A stretch of DNA of 64,000 bases, from assembly GCF_029531845.1 (NCBI RefSeq), contig NZ_JAMBPV010000004.1, positions 186,001 to 250,000 of the forward strand, given 5' to 3'. Below the pieces are notes generated by a model. The model did no database searches and was not told where the DNA came from. It was given only the letters and a program-made list of their open reading frames with translations. Position numbers and translations under genes: made by a program. The DNA comes from Staphylococcus equorum. GTDB lineage: Bacteria > Bacillota > Bacilli > Staphylococcales > Staphylococcaceae. Shown piece by piece: positions 30,339 to 40,225 of the stretch (position 1 is its first letter; every line of letters begins with the position of its first letter).

Positions 30339-30731
30339 ATGAAATTAGCAATTGTAGCGGCAAATGGTAAAGCAGGGCAACTCATTACGAAAGAAGCTTA
30401 CGATAGAGGTATAGATGTGACAGCCATTGTGAGAAGTTCAAATAAAACAGTAACAGATCAAGTGATTCAAAAAGATTTATTTGATTTAACAACGGATGAC
30501 ATTGCAGAATTTGATGTAATTATCGATGCTTTTGGACAACCTGATGAAAATAAATTAGATGAACATAGTAAATCAATGAAACATCTGGGCGATTTAGTAA
30601 GTAACAGCAACAAGCGTTTATTAATTATTGGTCGGGCAGGTAGTTTATATGCAGATTTTGCTCAAGCAATGGTAGATGAAGCTGTAAAAGCACAGCAAAT
30701 ACAACAACGTTTTGCTGTATTTGCAAAATAA
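30339..30731 (+). pseudogene. Internally deleted NAD(P)-binding Rossmann oxidoreductase
   Basis: A 130-codon open frame that looks like an NAD(P)H-binding family protein (normally about 210 residues) with the middle missing. The N-terminal half is normal (AIVAANGKAGQLI dinucleotide loop, AIVRSSNK, KDLFDLTTDDI, VIIDAFG, LLIIGRAGSLY). It then jumps directly to the C-terminal segment DFAQAMVDEAVKAQQIQQRFAVF. About 80 residues containing the active region are absent without a frameshift. Start ATG follows AAGAGG. It may still be translated, but is unlikely to be catalytic. Confidence 0.7.
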
Positions 30732-30810
30732 GATAATATTGTAAAATATTCTGAGATAATTTTACTGTTCAGAGTATAAAATTCCGAAATATAAATAGTA
30801 ATTTGTATAG

Positions 30811-30920
30811 ATTCCTGACTAGTTAATAAAACGCGTGTCGAGGATTACAGGTTGAGATTGTGTCCTAGGTAAAAGGGTATAAAATATATAAGATAAATTT
30901 ACAGTTGTAGAAAAGCATAC
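30811..30920 (+). repeat. Copy B of the dispersed intergenic repeat
   Basis: Aligns with 24081-24154: TTCCTGACTAGTTAATAAA, GAGGATTACAGGTTGAG, GTCCT and finally AGAAAAGCATAC, with about 42 nt of AT-rich sequence (30868-30910) inserted before the last block. Located at the convergent junction with spxH. Confidence 0.6.
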
Positions 30921-30962
30921 AAAAAAACTGCCAACAAAAAATCATGAGATTTTGTTGGCAGT
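30921..30962 (-). terminator. Terminator of the spxH operon
   Basis: A 13-bp stem ACTGCCAACAAAA/TTTTGTTGGCAGT (30927-30939 with 30950-30962); on the minus strand it is followed by TTTTTTTG. Same CCAACAAA core as the trpS and YjzD terminators. Confidence 0.88.
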
Positions 30963-30965
30963 CTG

Positions 30966-30990
30966 AGATAGCCTTTAAGGCTATCTTTTT
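30966..30990 (+). terminator. Plus-strand terminator before the convergent spxH
   Basis: Stem AGATAGCC/GGCTATCT with a 5-nt loop and T-run. It points rightwards and would stop transcripts from the deleted oxidoreductase gene before spxH. Confidence 0.82.
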
Positions 30991-31030
30991 ATTTGCTGAA
31001 ATTATGTGTAGTCATCTATTTAGCACACAA

Positions 31031-31819
31031 TCAAATTTTAGATCTCCAAAATTTTCCATCTGGAGATTTAAGCTTTTCTATTTTTTGTTGTAACGCTAAT
31101 TTTTTCAGTTCTTTATTCATTAATTTTTCAGGCCATTCATAAATGGTAAGTAACTCTTCTTTGGTAACTAATTGCTGTTGTTGTATATAACCTTCTAGTG
31201 TAGGCGGTAATTTTTTTTCAATAGGTGTTCCAATGAGTTCATTTATGATATACGTATAGATGTGATAAGGATAGAGGCCTTCAACTTTCAAACCTTCTTC
31301 GTGAACATCTTCGTTAAAGAATACAAGCGAAGGCGCTTCTTCAATCTCCATTTCTCGTGCGATGTGCAAGTCTACTTGTAAGCTTTCTTTCAAATAGCTA
31401 CTATGCAAATCTTCTTTAAACACTTCATAATCTAACCCTGCGTTACTTATGCAATTATTGACCATAGATTCAGTGATTATATCTCTTTTAGGTATGATTT
31501 CATTTTGCACAAGGTGTATAAAACGTTCTGCACGTAAACGTCCTTGAAGTTCAGCAGCCTTATATGCGAGGGCAATATTATCTAAGTCTGATGTGCTCTG
31601 CGCTTGGCATTTTGTTAAGACACGTAATGACGGGTTTAATATATGTCTTATACTGATATATTGCTTATACTCTATACGTAATTTAGAGAGAATTGCTGAT
31701 AATTTAAAGCAATCTTTACTGAATGGGTCGAAAAAAGAATAAATTTCTATCTTACTCACAGGTGAAAGATTCGCATCTTCACGACTATTAGCATGTATTA
31801 ATTTTAATTCTTCAGTCAT
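31031..31819 (-). CDS. spxH: SpxH (YjbH), ClpXP adaptor for Spx
   Basis: A 262-residue DsbA/thioredoxin-like adaptor that presents Spx to ClpXP. The thioredoxin-like start is KIEIYSFFDPFSKDC, with the cis-proline region EIEEAPSLVFFN, and a C-terminal winged-helix-like region (TKEELLTIYEWPEKLMNKELKKL). The second ATG (31819) is preferred because AGGTG is only 2 nt from the first but 8 nt from the second. First-to-last order on the minus strand is CYTH gene, globin, spxH, as in Bacillus yjbK-yjbI-yjbH regions. Confidence 0.93.
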   Translation of the reverse strand: MTEELKLIHANSREDANLSPVSKIEIYSFFDPFSKDCFKLSAILSKLRIEYKQYISIRHILNPSLRVLTKCQAQSTSDLDNIALAYKAAELQGRLRAERFIHLVQNEIIPKRDIITESMVNNCISNAGLDYEVFKEDLHSSYLKESLQVDLHIAREMEIEEAPSLVFFNEDVHEEGLKVEGLYPYHIYTYIINELIGTPIEKKLPPTLEGYIQQQQLVTKEELLTIYEWPEKLMNKELKKLALQQKIEKLKSPDGKFWRSKI

Positions 31820-31836
31820 GTACATTTCACCTACAA

Positions 31837-32208
31837 TTAGTTTTCGGTATTAACCATATGATTCGCTGTTAAACGCAATCTTTCATACAAATAATCGCCG
31901 ACACCTGCTTGGAAATTTGCATGCTGAATAGCACTATACATATTTTCAAGCCATGCGTCGCGTTCGTTGTTTGTTATTATAAACTCCATATGACGTCTTT
32001 TTAACATTGGATGACCATGTTCTTCTGAATAAAGGCTTGGTCCACCTAAAAATTGAGTCAAGAATTGTTTTTGTTTTCTACTTGTTTCTTGAAAATCTCC
32101 AGGAAACAAATGGTTAATTCTGTCGTCTTTTTCCACTAAGAAATAGAAATGGTCAATCATCTTATATAATGCGTCATGTCCAATGATTTCGTAAGGTGTC
32201 TGTGCCAT
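31837..32208 (-). CDS. Truncated hemoglobin (YjbI type, group II)
   Basis: A 123-residue 2-over-2 globin. Features include the B/E helix region FYFLVEKDDRINHLFPGDF, FLGGPSLYSEEHGHPMLKRRHMEF with the proximal histidine in RRH, and a tryptophan at the G helix (DAWLENM). Group II globins such as YjbI protect against oxidative damage and act next to YjbH. ATG 32208 follows GGTGATA; the extra upstream frame has no ribosome binding site. Confidence 0.92.
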   Translation of the reverse strand: MAQTPYEIIGHDALYKMIDHFYFLVEKDDRINHLFPGDFQETSRKQKQFLTQFLGGPSLYSEEHGHPMLKRRHMEFIITNNERDAWLENMYSAIQHANFQAGVGDYLYERLRLTANHMVNTEN

Positions 32209-32295
32209 TTTATCACCATATTCTCTTAATATATAACTAATATAACATGAATATTTGCATTTGGAAGTAATTCGACTTTTTAAACTTGTGCGCAA

Positions 32296-32880
32296 TTAGT
32301 TGTTGTTCAAATTTGATTTGCGATTGAAAAATCTTTGTACTTTATTTTCGGGAGTTTCATGTTTAATGTCGAATGTTTCAAGAATCATTTTAAATTGAAT
32401 TAAACCTTCATCATAATCTTCAACTTCATATTCCAATTCATAATCTTGATAATTTAAGTAGTCACTTCTATCTAATACGAGTAAGTTGCCTTGAATTTCT
32501 TTTTCTAAACGTGAAGTAGTCAAAGCACCAAGAATCACAAGCTGATTAACGTCAACATTCATTTTATTTAATTGCTGGGTAATTTCTAATGGCAAATCAC
32601 TTGCGGCTAAAGCTTTATTTAATTCTGGTATAACATGTGTTTCAAAATTATATTCCATCAAGCCAACTTCAGCAGGTACTTTCAAGGTCATTTCATAGAA
32701 TTTATCTTTTACGCGTATTCTTAAAGCAGAGTTATGTGAGCGTAAATCAAATTGCTCAGTATCTATATAATAGTTTGTTTGACTGAAGGGTTGCATGTCT
32801 AGGAAATACTTATTATATATAGATTGGTACTGTGATTGAGATAATAATTGTTTGAATTCAATTTCATTGTTAGTTGCCAC
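32296..32880 (-). CDS. CYTH-domain phosphatase/triphosphate-binding protein (YjbK)
   Basis: A 194-residue CYTH (ThTPase/adenylate cyclase-like) beta-tunnel protein. The signature ExExK appears as EIEFK at the N-terminus, followed by YYIDT, ALRIRVKDKFYEMTLK and SRLEKEIQ, giving the alternating charged tunnel residues that bind triphosphate and Mg2+. The GTG start at 32880 has AAAGGAG 8 nt upstream. First gene of the yjbK-yjbI-spxH operon, divergent from UPF0738. The reaction in staphylococci is unproven. Confidence 0.88.
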   Translation of the reverse strand: MATNNEIEFKQLLSQSQYQSIYNKYFLDMQPFSQTNYYIDTEQFDLRSHNSALRIRVKDKFYEMTLKVPAEVGLMEYNFETHVIPELNKALAASDLPLEITQQLNKMNVDVNQLVILGALTTSRLEKEIQGNLLVLDRSDYLNYQDYELEYEVEDYDEGLIQFKMILETFDIKHETPENKVQRFFNRKSNLNNN

Positions 32881-33068
32881 GAGAAACACTCCTTTAAAGC
32901 ATATAATAATTTATTTTAAAACACTTACGACATAATTTAAATTGAACTGCATTTTAAAATTAAAAATACTTCAGACATTATGCTAAATTGTTGTCATAAC
33001 ATTAGCCTTGTAACGTGTTATGTACGATAGAATTATGTTAAAATGATGAAGAATAAGGAGGAACAAGC

Positions 33069-33416
33069 ATGCGTATTTATGTAAATGAAATTAAAGTAAC
33101 AGAAGATAGTATCAATTGTTATACAGAAGCGTCTACAGAAGGTCTGGAAGAAGCAGGACAAATGCTTGTTGACAGTGATAATTATAGTTTCGCATATATC
33201 TTGGATGATGGACAATCGTATTCATATTTGATTTTTGTTCAAGAAACTTGGTCTATGCTACACGAAAACAAAGGTAAGAAAATAATAATAAATGATGAAT
33301 TAGAATTACAGCAGTTCGAAAGGGAATTTAATTACATATTGGATAACATACAAGGTAATTTAAATTATGGTAAAGAGTTTGTTTCCGTTGTAGAAGATAC
33401 TTTCGAATTAGAGTGA
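33069..33416 (+). CDS. UPF0738 family protein
   Basis: A 115-residue soluble acidic protein of UPF0738 (YjbL-like), known only from Bacillales. Conserved blocks are [31 protein letters not shown] and [15 protein letters not shown]. No catalytic motif is visible. Start ATG follows AAGGAGG. It is 16 bp upstream of relQ and heads that operon. Confidence 0.85.
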   Translation: MRIYVNEIKVTEDSINCYTEASTEGLEEAGQMLVDSDNYSFAYILDDGQSYSYLIFVQETWSMLHENKGKKIIINDELELQQFEREFNYILDNIQGNLNYGKEFVSVVEDTFELE

Positions 33417-33432
33417 AGCGGAGTGAGGTATT

Positions 33433-34068
33433 ATGAATCAATGGGATCAGTTTTTATCTCCATATAAACAAGCAGTGGACGAATTGAAAATTAAATTAAA
33501 AGGCCTTAGAAAACAATATGAAGTAGAAGACAATGCTTCGCCAATTGAATTCGTAACTGGTCGTGTCAAACCAATGACTAGCATTATTGATAAAGCAAAT
33601 AAGCGTCAAATTTCTTTTGATCGATTACATGAAGAAATGTATGATATTGCAGGATTACGCTTGATGTGTCAATTTGTTGATGACATTGATGTTGTGGTTA
33701 ATTTATTAAGACAACGTGAAGATTTTAAGGTTGTGGAAGAACGGGATTACGTTAGTAATACTAAGCAAAGTGGTTATCGTTCATTCCATGTTATTATTGA
33801 ATATCCTATTGAAACCTTAAAAGGGGAAAAGAAAATATTAGCAGAAATTCAAATCAGAACGCTAGCCATGAACTTTTGGGCCACTGTTGAACATACATTA
33901 CGTTATAAATATGATGGAGATTATCCACCTGAGATTCAACATCGCCTGGAACGGGCAGCAGAAGCAGCGTTTTTACTTGATGAAGAAATGTCGGAAATTA
34001 AAGAAGAAATTCAAGAAGCACAAAAGTATTATTCTAAAAAACGCTCTAAGAAACACAATAATGACTAA
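33433..34068 (+). CDS. relQ: RelQ small alarmone synthetase
   Basis: A 211-residue GTP pyrophosphokinase that makes (p)ppGpp under cell-wall stress, acting as a tetramer. The RelA/SpoT synthetase core shows [43 protein letters not shown] (G-loop) and [23 protein letters not shown] with the catalytic EIQ glutamate. A charged C-terminal helix ([18 protein letters not shown]) fits the tetramerisation segment. No hydrolase domain. Followed by nadK after 11 bp. Confidence 0.94.
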   Translation: MNQWDQFLSPYKQAVDELKIKLKGLRKQYEVEDNASPIEFVTGRVKPMTSIIDKANKRQISFDRLHEEMYDIAGLRLMCQFVDDIDVVVNLLRQREDFKVVEERDYVSNTKQSGYRSFHVIIEYPIETLKGEKKILAEIQIRTLAMNFWATVEHTLRYKYDGDYPPEIQHRLERAAEAAFLLDEEMSEIKEEIQEAQKYYSKKRSKKHNND

Positions 34069-34079
34069 GGGGTGTAATC

Positions 34080-34889
34080 ATGCGTTATACGATATTGTCT
34101 AAAGGTGATTCAAAATCAAATGCACTGAAACATAAAATGATTAACCACATGAAGGATTTTCAAATGGTTGAAGATCCAGATAATCCAGAGATAGTTATAT
34201 CAGTGGGTGGCGACGGGACGCTGTTACAAGCTTTCCATCAATATAGTCACATGCTATCTCGTTGTGCATTTGTAGGGGTACATACTGGTCATTTAGGATT
34301 TTATGCGGACTGGTTACCACATGAAGTAGAAAAGTTAATTATCGAAATTAATAATTCAGAATTTCAAGTCATAGAATATCCTTTGTTAGAAATTATTGTG
34401 CGTTATAACGATAATGGTTACGAAACAAGATATTTAGCTTTAAACGAGGCAACTATGAAAACAGAAAATGGTTCTACTTTAGTTGTCGATGTGAACATAC
34501 GAGGTAATCAATTTGAACGATTTAGAGGTGATGGTTTATGTGTGTCTACACCATCAGGTTCAACGGCGTACAATAAAGCCTTAGGTGGCGCACTAATTCA
34601 TCCATCTTTAGAAGCAATGCAAATTGCAGAAATTGCTTCTATCAATAATAGAGTGTTTAGAACAGTGGGTTCACCTTTAGTATTGCCTAAACATCATACG
34701 TGTTTAATTACACCAGTTAACCATGACACGATATTAACTACTATTGATCATGTAAGCATAAAACATAAAAATGTTAATGCTATACAATTTAGAGTAGCAA
34801 ATGAAAAAGTAAGGTTTGCGAGATTTAGACCATTTCCTTTCTGGAAAAGAGTGCATGATTCCTTTATCTCTAGTGGGGAAGATGAGTAA
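34080..34889 (+). CDS. nadK: NAD kinase
   Basis: A 269-residue ATP-NAD kinase that makes NADP. The GGDGT motif is at residues 43-47 (catalytic D45), with NE in ALNEAT and the glycine-rich [16 protein letters not shown]. Length equals S. aureus PpnK. Start ATG follows AAGGGGTG. Its stop overlaps the next start by one base (TAATG), so translation is coupled. Confidence 0.95.
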   Translation: MRYTILSKGDSKSNALKHKMINHMKDFQMVEDPDNPEIVISVGGDGTLLQAFHQYSHMLSRCAFVGVHTGHLGFYADWLPHEVEKLIIEINNSEFQVIEYPLLEIIVRYNDNGYETRYLALNEATMKTENGSTLVVDVNIRGNQFERFRGDGLCVSTPSGSTAYNKALGGALIHPSLEAMQIAEIASINNRVFRTVGSPLVLPKHHTCLITPVNHDTILTTIDHVSIKHKNVNAIQFRVANEKVRFARFRPFPFWKRVHDSFISSGEDE

Positions 34890-35743
34890 TGAAATTCACA
34901 TATGATATTGAAATTCCAGAAATGGTAAGAACATTTTTACAAAAAAATCATTATTCTAAGCGGACTATAAGCGCCATTAAACATAATGGCGCTTTAGTTG
35001 TTAATGGACAGCCAGTTACAGTTAGAAAACAATTGGAAATTGGTGATGTGCTTCAAGTTCATTTAGGTCAAGAAACACCGAGTTTGAATTTGCTGCCATT
35101 TACGGATAGTTTGAATATCTTATATGAAGATGAATATTTACTTGTTGTATCGAAACCTGCACTTCAAAATTGTGCGCCCTCGAGAGATCATAAACATTTC
35201 AGTTTAGTCGAACAAGTATTAGGATATTTTAACCAGTCATCCCTCTCAATCACCCCTCATATCGTTACACGGATAGATCGGAATACATCTGGCATCGTTA
35301 TTTTTACTAAACATGGATTCATACATCATTTAATGTCTCAAACACAGGTTGATAAACGATACTTATGTATATGCCATGGGAATTTGAAAGATGAGGGCTT
35401 GATTGATGCACCTATTGCAAGGGATCCAGCTAGTATTATTCAACGCCAAGTCAACGTGAAGGGTAAAGAAGCTAGAACACGTTTTAAATGTCTTCAACGT
35501 TCCGAAGATTATAGTTTGAGTGAAGTACATTTATTAACTGGTAGGACACATCAAATACGTGTGCATTTTCAACATATAGGACATCCAATTGTGGGTGATG
35601 ATTTATATGGAGAAGCGCATCCAGCTTATGCACATCAACTATTACGCTGTGTACGCGTATCTTTTATTCACCCAATCACGTATAAAAAGATTGAAATAAA
35701 TGACGAGTATAGAGCAATAGAATCTATATTTAATATGATATAA
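34889..35743 (+). CDS. RluD/RluA-family pseudouridine synthase (YjbO)
   Basis: A 284-residue RNA pseudouridine synthase. An N-terminal S4-like region (YSKRTISAIKHNGALVVNG) precedes the catalytic domain. The catalytic aspartate is D130 in TRIDRNTSG, a variant of HRLDxxTSG, and the C-terminal LLTGRTHQIRVHFQHIGHPIVGDDLYG is typical. Target rRNA or tRNA position is unknown. Coupled to nadK. Confidence 0.92.
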   Translation: MKFTYDIEIPEMVRTFLQKNHYSKRTISAIKHNGALVVNGQPVTVRKQLEIGDVLQVHLGQETPSLNLLPFTDSLNILYEDEYLLVVSKPALQNCAPSRDHKHFSLVEQVLGYFNQSSLSITPHIVTRIDRNTSGIVIFTKHGFIHHLMSQTQVDKRYLCICHGNLKDEGLIDAPIARDPASIIQRQVNVKGKEARTRFKCLQRSEDYSLSEVHLLTGRTHQIRVHFQHIGHPIVGDDLYGEAHPAYAHQLLRCVRVSFIHPITYKKIEINDEYRAIESIFNMI

Positions 35744-35770
35744 TTTTTAACATTCATGGAGGTGGGGTCA

Positions 35771-37156
35771 TTGGCTAATGAAAAGGATTCAATCACTTTA
35801 GAGGATGAACAAGTATATGATCAAGCATTGCTAGATAATTTGTTGTTTGAAAATCATATCGATGAATTCAGAAATGAATTTTTAGCGATGCATACATATG
35901 AACAAAGTGAATACTTTGAAGACAGTAATGAAGAAATTCGTCAAAGAATATTTGAAGTATTATCACCAGAAGAAGTAGCTGATTTCTTTGAGCAATTAGA
36001 AATTGACGAAGATGAATATGAATCACTTTTTGACACTATGGATGCCGAGTATGCGAGTAAAGTGCTAGAAGACATGTCTTATGATAATGCTGTAGACATA
36101 ATGAATCAGTTATCTAAGCAAAAAATTGTTAGCCTGCTTACATTAATGAAACGTGAAGATGCTAAAGAAATCAAAGCATTATTACACTACGAAGAAGATA
36201 CCGCTGGTGGTATCATGACGACAGAGTATATTTCTTTAAAAGCGACAATGCCAGTTAAAGAAGCGATGATGCATGTAAAAGAACAAGCGCCAGATGCCGA
36301 AACAATTTATGTCATTTTCACAGTGAATGATAATAAACAACTTGCAGGCGTACTTTCGTTAAGAGATTTAATTGTTGCTGAAAATGATGCATACATTGAA
36401 GATATTATGAGTGAACGTGTGATTAGTGCTAATGCTGCAGATGATCAGGAAGACGTTGCTCAAAAAATGCGAGATTATGACTTTATTGCAATGCCAGTAG
36501 TAGATTATCAAGACCATTTACTTGGTATTATCACTATTGATGATATTTTAGATGTTATGGATGAAGAAGCCAGCGAGGACTACTCACGCTTAGCTGGTGT
36601 GTCAGATGTTGATGCAACCAATGATTCCATTATAAAAACAGCTAGAAAACGCTTGCCTTGGTTAATCATATTAACATTTTTAGGTATGATTACTGCCACA
36701 ATTTTAGGCTCTTTTGAAGATACTTTATCACAAGTAGCATTATTAGCTGCCTTTATTCCAATTATAAGTGGGATGTCAGGTAATTCCGGCACCCAATCGC
36801 TTGCCGTTTCAGTACGTAACATTTCAACTGGTGAAATTTACGAACAAAGTAAATTTAGAGTAGCACTCAGAGAAACAGGAAGCGGTTTTTTAAGTGGTTT
36901 AATTTGCTCAATCTTGCTATTTTTAATTATAATGATACTTTATGGTCAACCAATATTAGCAGTGATTGTAGGCGCTAGTTTGACGATAGCAATGACAGTC
37001 GGTACATTAGTAGGTTCAATGATTCCGTTAGTTATGAATAAGCTGAAAATCGACCCTGCAGTGGCGAGTGGACCTTTTATTACAACAATTAATGATATTG
37101 TAAGTATGTTAATTTATTTTGGTTTAGCAACGTCATTTATGTCTTATTTAACATAG
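35771..37156 (+). CDS. mgtE: MgtE magnesium transporter
   Basis: A 461-residue Mg2+ channel. Domain order: acidic N domain (1-125), two CBS domains (MTTEYISLKATMPVKEAM...; IMSERVISANAADDQEDV...), plug helix and five membrane helices, with the pore sequence SGMSGNSGTQSLAVSVR. TTG 35771 is chosen because GGAGGTGGGG lies just upstream; the in-frame ATG at 35756 overlaps that site. No M-box riboswitch precedes it; it is part of the relQ-cpaA operon. Confidence 0.94.
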   Translation: MANEKDSITLEDEQVYDQALLDNLLFENHIDEFRNEFLAMHTYEQSEYFEDSNEEIRQRIFEVLSPEEVADFFEQLEIDEDEYESLFDTMDAEYASKVLEDMSYDNAVDIMNQLSKQKIVSLLTLMKREDAKEIKALLHYEEDTAGGIMTTEYISLKATMPVKEAMMHVKEQAPDAETIYVIFTVNDNKQLAGVLSLRDLIVAENDAYIEDIMSERVISANAADDQEDVAQKMRDYDFIAMPVVDYQDHLLGIITIDDILDVMDEEASEDYSRLAGVSDVDATNDSIIKTARKRLPWLIILTFLGMITATILGSFEDTLSQVALLAAFIPIISGMSGNSGTQSLAVSVRNISTGEIYEQSKFRVALRETGSGFLSGLICSILLFLIIMILYGQPILAVIVGASLTIAMTVGTLVGSMIPLVMNKLKIDPAVASGPFITTINDIVSMLIYFGLATSFMSYLT

Positions 37157-37165
37157 GAGGGTTAT

Positions 37166-39010
37166 ATGGAATTTCTATCGCTTGTTGTCGTTGTATTAGC
37201 GGCATTTTTAACACCAATTTTAGTCAATAGACTACATATTAGTTTTTTACCTGTCGTAGTTGCTGAAATATTAATGGGGATTGTCATTGGACACTCATTT
37301 TTAAATTTAGTAGAGCGCGATGCGATGCTTAATATTTTATCCACTTTAGGATTTATCTTTTTAATGTTTTTAAGTGGTTTAGAAATAGATTTTAAAGCAT
37401 TTAAAAAAGATAAAAGTTCAACAGCACAAGAAGAAAAATCTAAAAAACAAGAACCTGGGCATTTACAATTAGCAGTTATTGTATTTATGGCTATTATGAT
37501 TATTTCAATTGTATTTGCTTATATGTTTAAATGGTTCGGTTTAATTGATGATGTCTTACTTATGGTAATTATTATTTCAACAATTTCTTTAGGTGTAGTA
37601 GTACCAACTTTAAAAGAAATGAACATTATGCGCACTACAATAGGTCAATTTATCCTACTTGTTGCTGTACTAGCAGATTTAGTGACAATGATACTACTTA
37701 CAGGTTATGGTGCGATGCATGCTTCTGGCAGCACATCACTTTGGTTAATTGGTAGTTTAGTTGTATTTACACTTATCTTTTATTTCTTAGGAGGTATCTT
37801 CAAGAAAGCACAATTCCTGCAAATGTTGATGGATGGTACGACACAAATTGGAATACGTGCAGTCTTTGCATTGATCATTTTGTTAGTAGCATTAGCAGAA
37901 GGCGTAGGAGCTGAAAATATACTTGGAGCATTCTTAGCAGGTGTCGTTGTATCATTATTAGGTCCTGATGAAGATATGGTAGAGAAGTTAGATTCATTTG
38001 GTTATGGTTTCTTTATTCCTATATTTTTTATAATGGTAGGGGTAGATTTAAATATTCCAGAGTTAATTAAAGAACCATCGCTATTATTAATTATACCCTT
38101 TTTAATATTAGCATTTTTAATTTCGAAATTAGTTCCTGTGTTTTACATACGTAGATGGTTCGATATGAAAACAACGATTTCTTCGGCCTTTCTACTAACT
38201 TCAACACTATCTTTAGTAATCGCATCGGCGAAAATCGCTGAACAATTAGGTACTATTTCTAGTGAAATATCAGGTATTTTAATACTAAGTTCAGTTATTA
38301 CCTGTGTCTTTGTACCTATTGTCTTTAAAAAGATGTTCCCAATGCCAGATGAAGCAACAAGACAAATTGAAGTTAGCTTAATCGGTAAAAACCAATTAAC
38401 AATACCTATCGCTCAGAATTTAACTTCACAGCTTTATCAAGTTTCACTTTACTATAGAAATGACTTAAGTGATAAACGAAAGCTATCTGATGCCATTTCT
38501 ATGGTTGAAATTGGAGATTATGAAGAAGAGTTGTTGGAACGTTTAGGGTTATTTGAAAGAAACATTGTAGTATGTTCAACAAATGACGATGATATCAACC
38601 GAAAAGTTGCTTTGATGGCCAAAGAACATGGCGTGAAACGTGTGATTTGTAGGTTAGAATCAAGCTCTGGTGATGTTGAACTACAAAAAGAAGGCATAGA
38701 AATCTTCAGTAGTTATTTGAGTAACAAAATATTACTGAAAGGTTTAATTGAAACACCCAATATGCTTAATCTTTTAAGTAATGTTGAAACCTCACTATAT
38801 GAAATTGCAATGTTAAATCACCAATATGACCAAATTCAATTACGTAATTTCCCATTCGATGGTGATATTATCTTTGTACGTATCATTAGAAATAATGAGT
38901 CTATCGTGCCTCATGGTGATACACAATTACGTTATAGAGATAGAGTGATTGTAACTGGCTCTAAAGAATATGTAGATGAATTGAAACGTGAATTAGAATT
39001 TTATTATTAA
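37166..39010 (+). CDS. cpaA: CpaA-type cation/proton antiporter with RCK_C domain
   Basis: A 614-residue CPA2 (KefB-like) transporter: 12-13 hydrophobic segments (1-390) and a soluble C-terminal regulatory part ending in a TrkA-C/RCK_C domain (about 530-614). S. aureus CpaA, of the same length and position, binds the second messenger c-di-AMP through this domain. Start ATG follows AGGAGGG, 9 bp after mgtE. Together with MgtE and the Ktr protein at 54 kb it indicates ion homeostasis functions. Confidence 0.9.
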   Translation: MEFLSLVVVVLAAFLTPILVNRLHISFLPVVVAEILMGIVIGHSFLNLVERDAMLNILSTLGFIFLMFLSGLEIDFKAFKKDKSSTAQEEKSKKQEPGHLQLAVIVFMAIMIISIVFAYMFKWFGLIDDVLLMVIIISTISLGVVVPTLKEMNIMRTTIGQFILLVAVLADLVTMILLTGYGAMHASGSTSLWLIGSLVVFTLIFYFLGGIFKKAQFLQMLMDGTTQIGIRAVFALIILLVALAEGVGAENILGAFLAGVVVSLLGPDEDMVEKLDSFGYGFFIPIFFIMVGVDLNIPELIKEPSLLLIIPFLILAFLISKLVPVFYIRRWFDMKTTISSAFLLTSTLSLVIASAKIAEQLGTISSEISGILILSSVITCVFVPIVFKKMFPMPDEATRQIEVSLIGKNQLTIPIAQNLTSQLYQVSLYYRNDLSDKRKLSDAISMVEIGDYEEELLERLGLFERNIVVCSTNDDDINRKVALMAKEHGVKRVICRLESSSGDVELQKEGIEIFSSYLSNKILLKGLIETPNMLNLLSNVETSLYEIAMLNHQYDQIQLRNFPFDGDIIFVRIIRNNESIVPHGDTQLRYRDRVIVTGSKEYVDELKRELEFYY

Positions 39011-39017
39011 TAAAGAG

Positions 39018-39075
39018 TACAGCGTTAAGTTAAAAAGTGATTTTTATGTTTTTTACCACTGACGCTGTATTTTTA
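39018..39075 (+). terminator. Terminator after cpaA
   Basis: A long imperfect hairpin closed by TACAGCGT/ACGCTGTA (39018-39025 with 39062-39069), followed by TTTTT. Confidence 0.8.
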
Positions 39076-39272
39076 TAATTATGTTAAAAATGTCTTTTAT
39101 TCGATTGAAGGCATAGATATTTATTAAATACCTTATAGATAGCAAAAAAACTGTTTAAACAATCAAACCAATGTTAAAATAAGGGATATTGGAATCGAGC
39201 CAATGAATCAAAGCTTTCTGATAATTTCTCGAACCGGTTTAAAATGAATACATAAATAAAGGAGTTATTCTC

Positions 39273-40043
39273 ATGTTTAATTTAGAAAATAAAACGTTTG
39301 TCATTATGGGTATTGCTAATAAACGTAGTATCGGATTTGGTGTAGCTAAAGTATTAGACCAATTAGGTGCAAAATTAGTATTTACATATCGTAAAGATCG
39401 TAGTAAAAAAGAGTTGGAAAAATTAGTAGAACAATTGAATCAAGAAACACATCATATGTACCAAATTGATGTTCAAAAAGATGAAGATGTTGTCGACGGT
39501 TTTGCTAAAATTGGCGAAGAAGTTGGAAACATTAATGGTGTATACCATTCAATCGCTTTTGCAAATATGGAAGATTTACGTGGTCGTTTTATAGATACTT
39601 CTCGCGAAGGTTTTTCATTAGCGCAAGATATAAGTTCTTATTCGCTAACAATTGTGTCACGCGAAGCTAAAAAATTAATGCCTGAAGGTGGTAGTATCGT
39701 AGCTACAACTTATTTAGGTGGCGAATTTGCTGTTCAAAATTATAATGTTATGGGTGTTGCTAAAGCAAGTTTAGAAGCTAATGTCCGTTACTTAGCATTA
39801 GATTTAGGTGAAGACAATATTCGTGTGAATGCAATCTCGGCAGGGCCAATTCGTACATTAAGTGCAAAAGGAGTAGGCGGATTTAATACGATTTTAAATG
39901 AGATAAAAGAACGTGCACCATTAAAACGCAATGTGGACCAAGAAGAAGTAGGTAAAACTGCGGCATACTTATTAAGTGATTTCTCTAGTGGTGTAACTGG
40001 CGAAAACATTCATGTTGACAGTGGATTCCATATCGTTAAATAA
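39273..40043 (+). CDS. fabI: FabI, enoyl-ACP reductase
   Basis: A 256-residue SDR-family reductase for the last step of fatty acid elongation; target of triclosan. Catalytic Y147, Y157 and K164 are at the expected positions (TTYLGG, YNVMGVAKA), with the dinucleotide motif GIANKRSIGFGVA. Length equals S. aureus FabI. Start ATG follows AAGGAG. The 260-bp upstream region shows no FapR palindrome, unlike fabH. Confidence 0.97.
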   Translation: MFNLENKTFVIMGIANKRSIGFGVAKVLDQLGAKLVFTYRKDRSKKELEKLVEQLNQETHHMYQIDVQKDEDVVDGFAKIGEEVGNINGVYHSIAFANMEDLRGRFIDTSREGFSLAQDISSYSLTIVSREAKKLMPEGGSIVATTYLGGEFAVQNYNVMGVAKASLEANVRYLALDLGEDNIRVNAISAGPIRTLSAKGVGGFNTILNEIKERAPLKRNVDQEEVGKTAAYLLSDFSSGVTGENIHVDSGFHIVK

Positions 40044-40048
40044 TAACC

Positions 40049-40106
40049 AAAACACCTCTAACCGCAATGTATGGAATTTAATATTGCAATTAGAGGTGTT
40101 TTTTAT
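40049..40106 (+). terminator. Terminator after fabI
   Basis: AACACCTCTA/TAGAGGTGTT (40051-40060 with 40091-40100), extended inward by imperfect pairs, then a T-run. Confidence 0.85.
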
Positions 40107-40137
40107 TTAAACATAAAAGTGGTACTATGATGACAAA

Positions 40138-40190
40138 CTAAAAGCTGAAAGATCCTTACAAATGTAAAGGATCTTTCAGCTTTTTTGGTT
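40138..40190. terminator. Second hairpin, bidirectional, before the AI-2E-family gene
   Basis: A perfect 17-bp stem (40141-40157 with 40167-40183), 9-nt loop, six T to the right and a weaker T-rich tail on the minus strand. It probably ends the minus-strand gene at 40226 and backs up the fabI terminator. Confidence 0.85.
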
Positions 40191-40225
40191 AAATAACAAT
40201 AAAATTTTTCGATTTTATAAACTAG

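Noticed and set aside
39080..39272. FapR operator upstream of fabI
   Set aside because: No TTAGTACC/GGTACTAA-like palindrome is present in this gap, unlike fabH.
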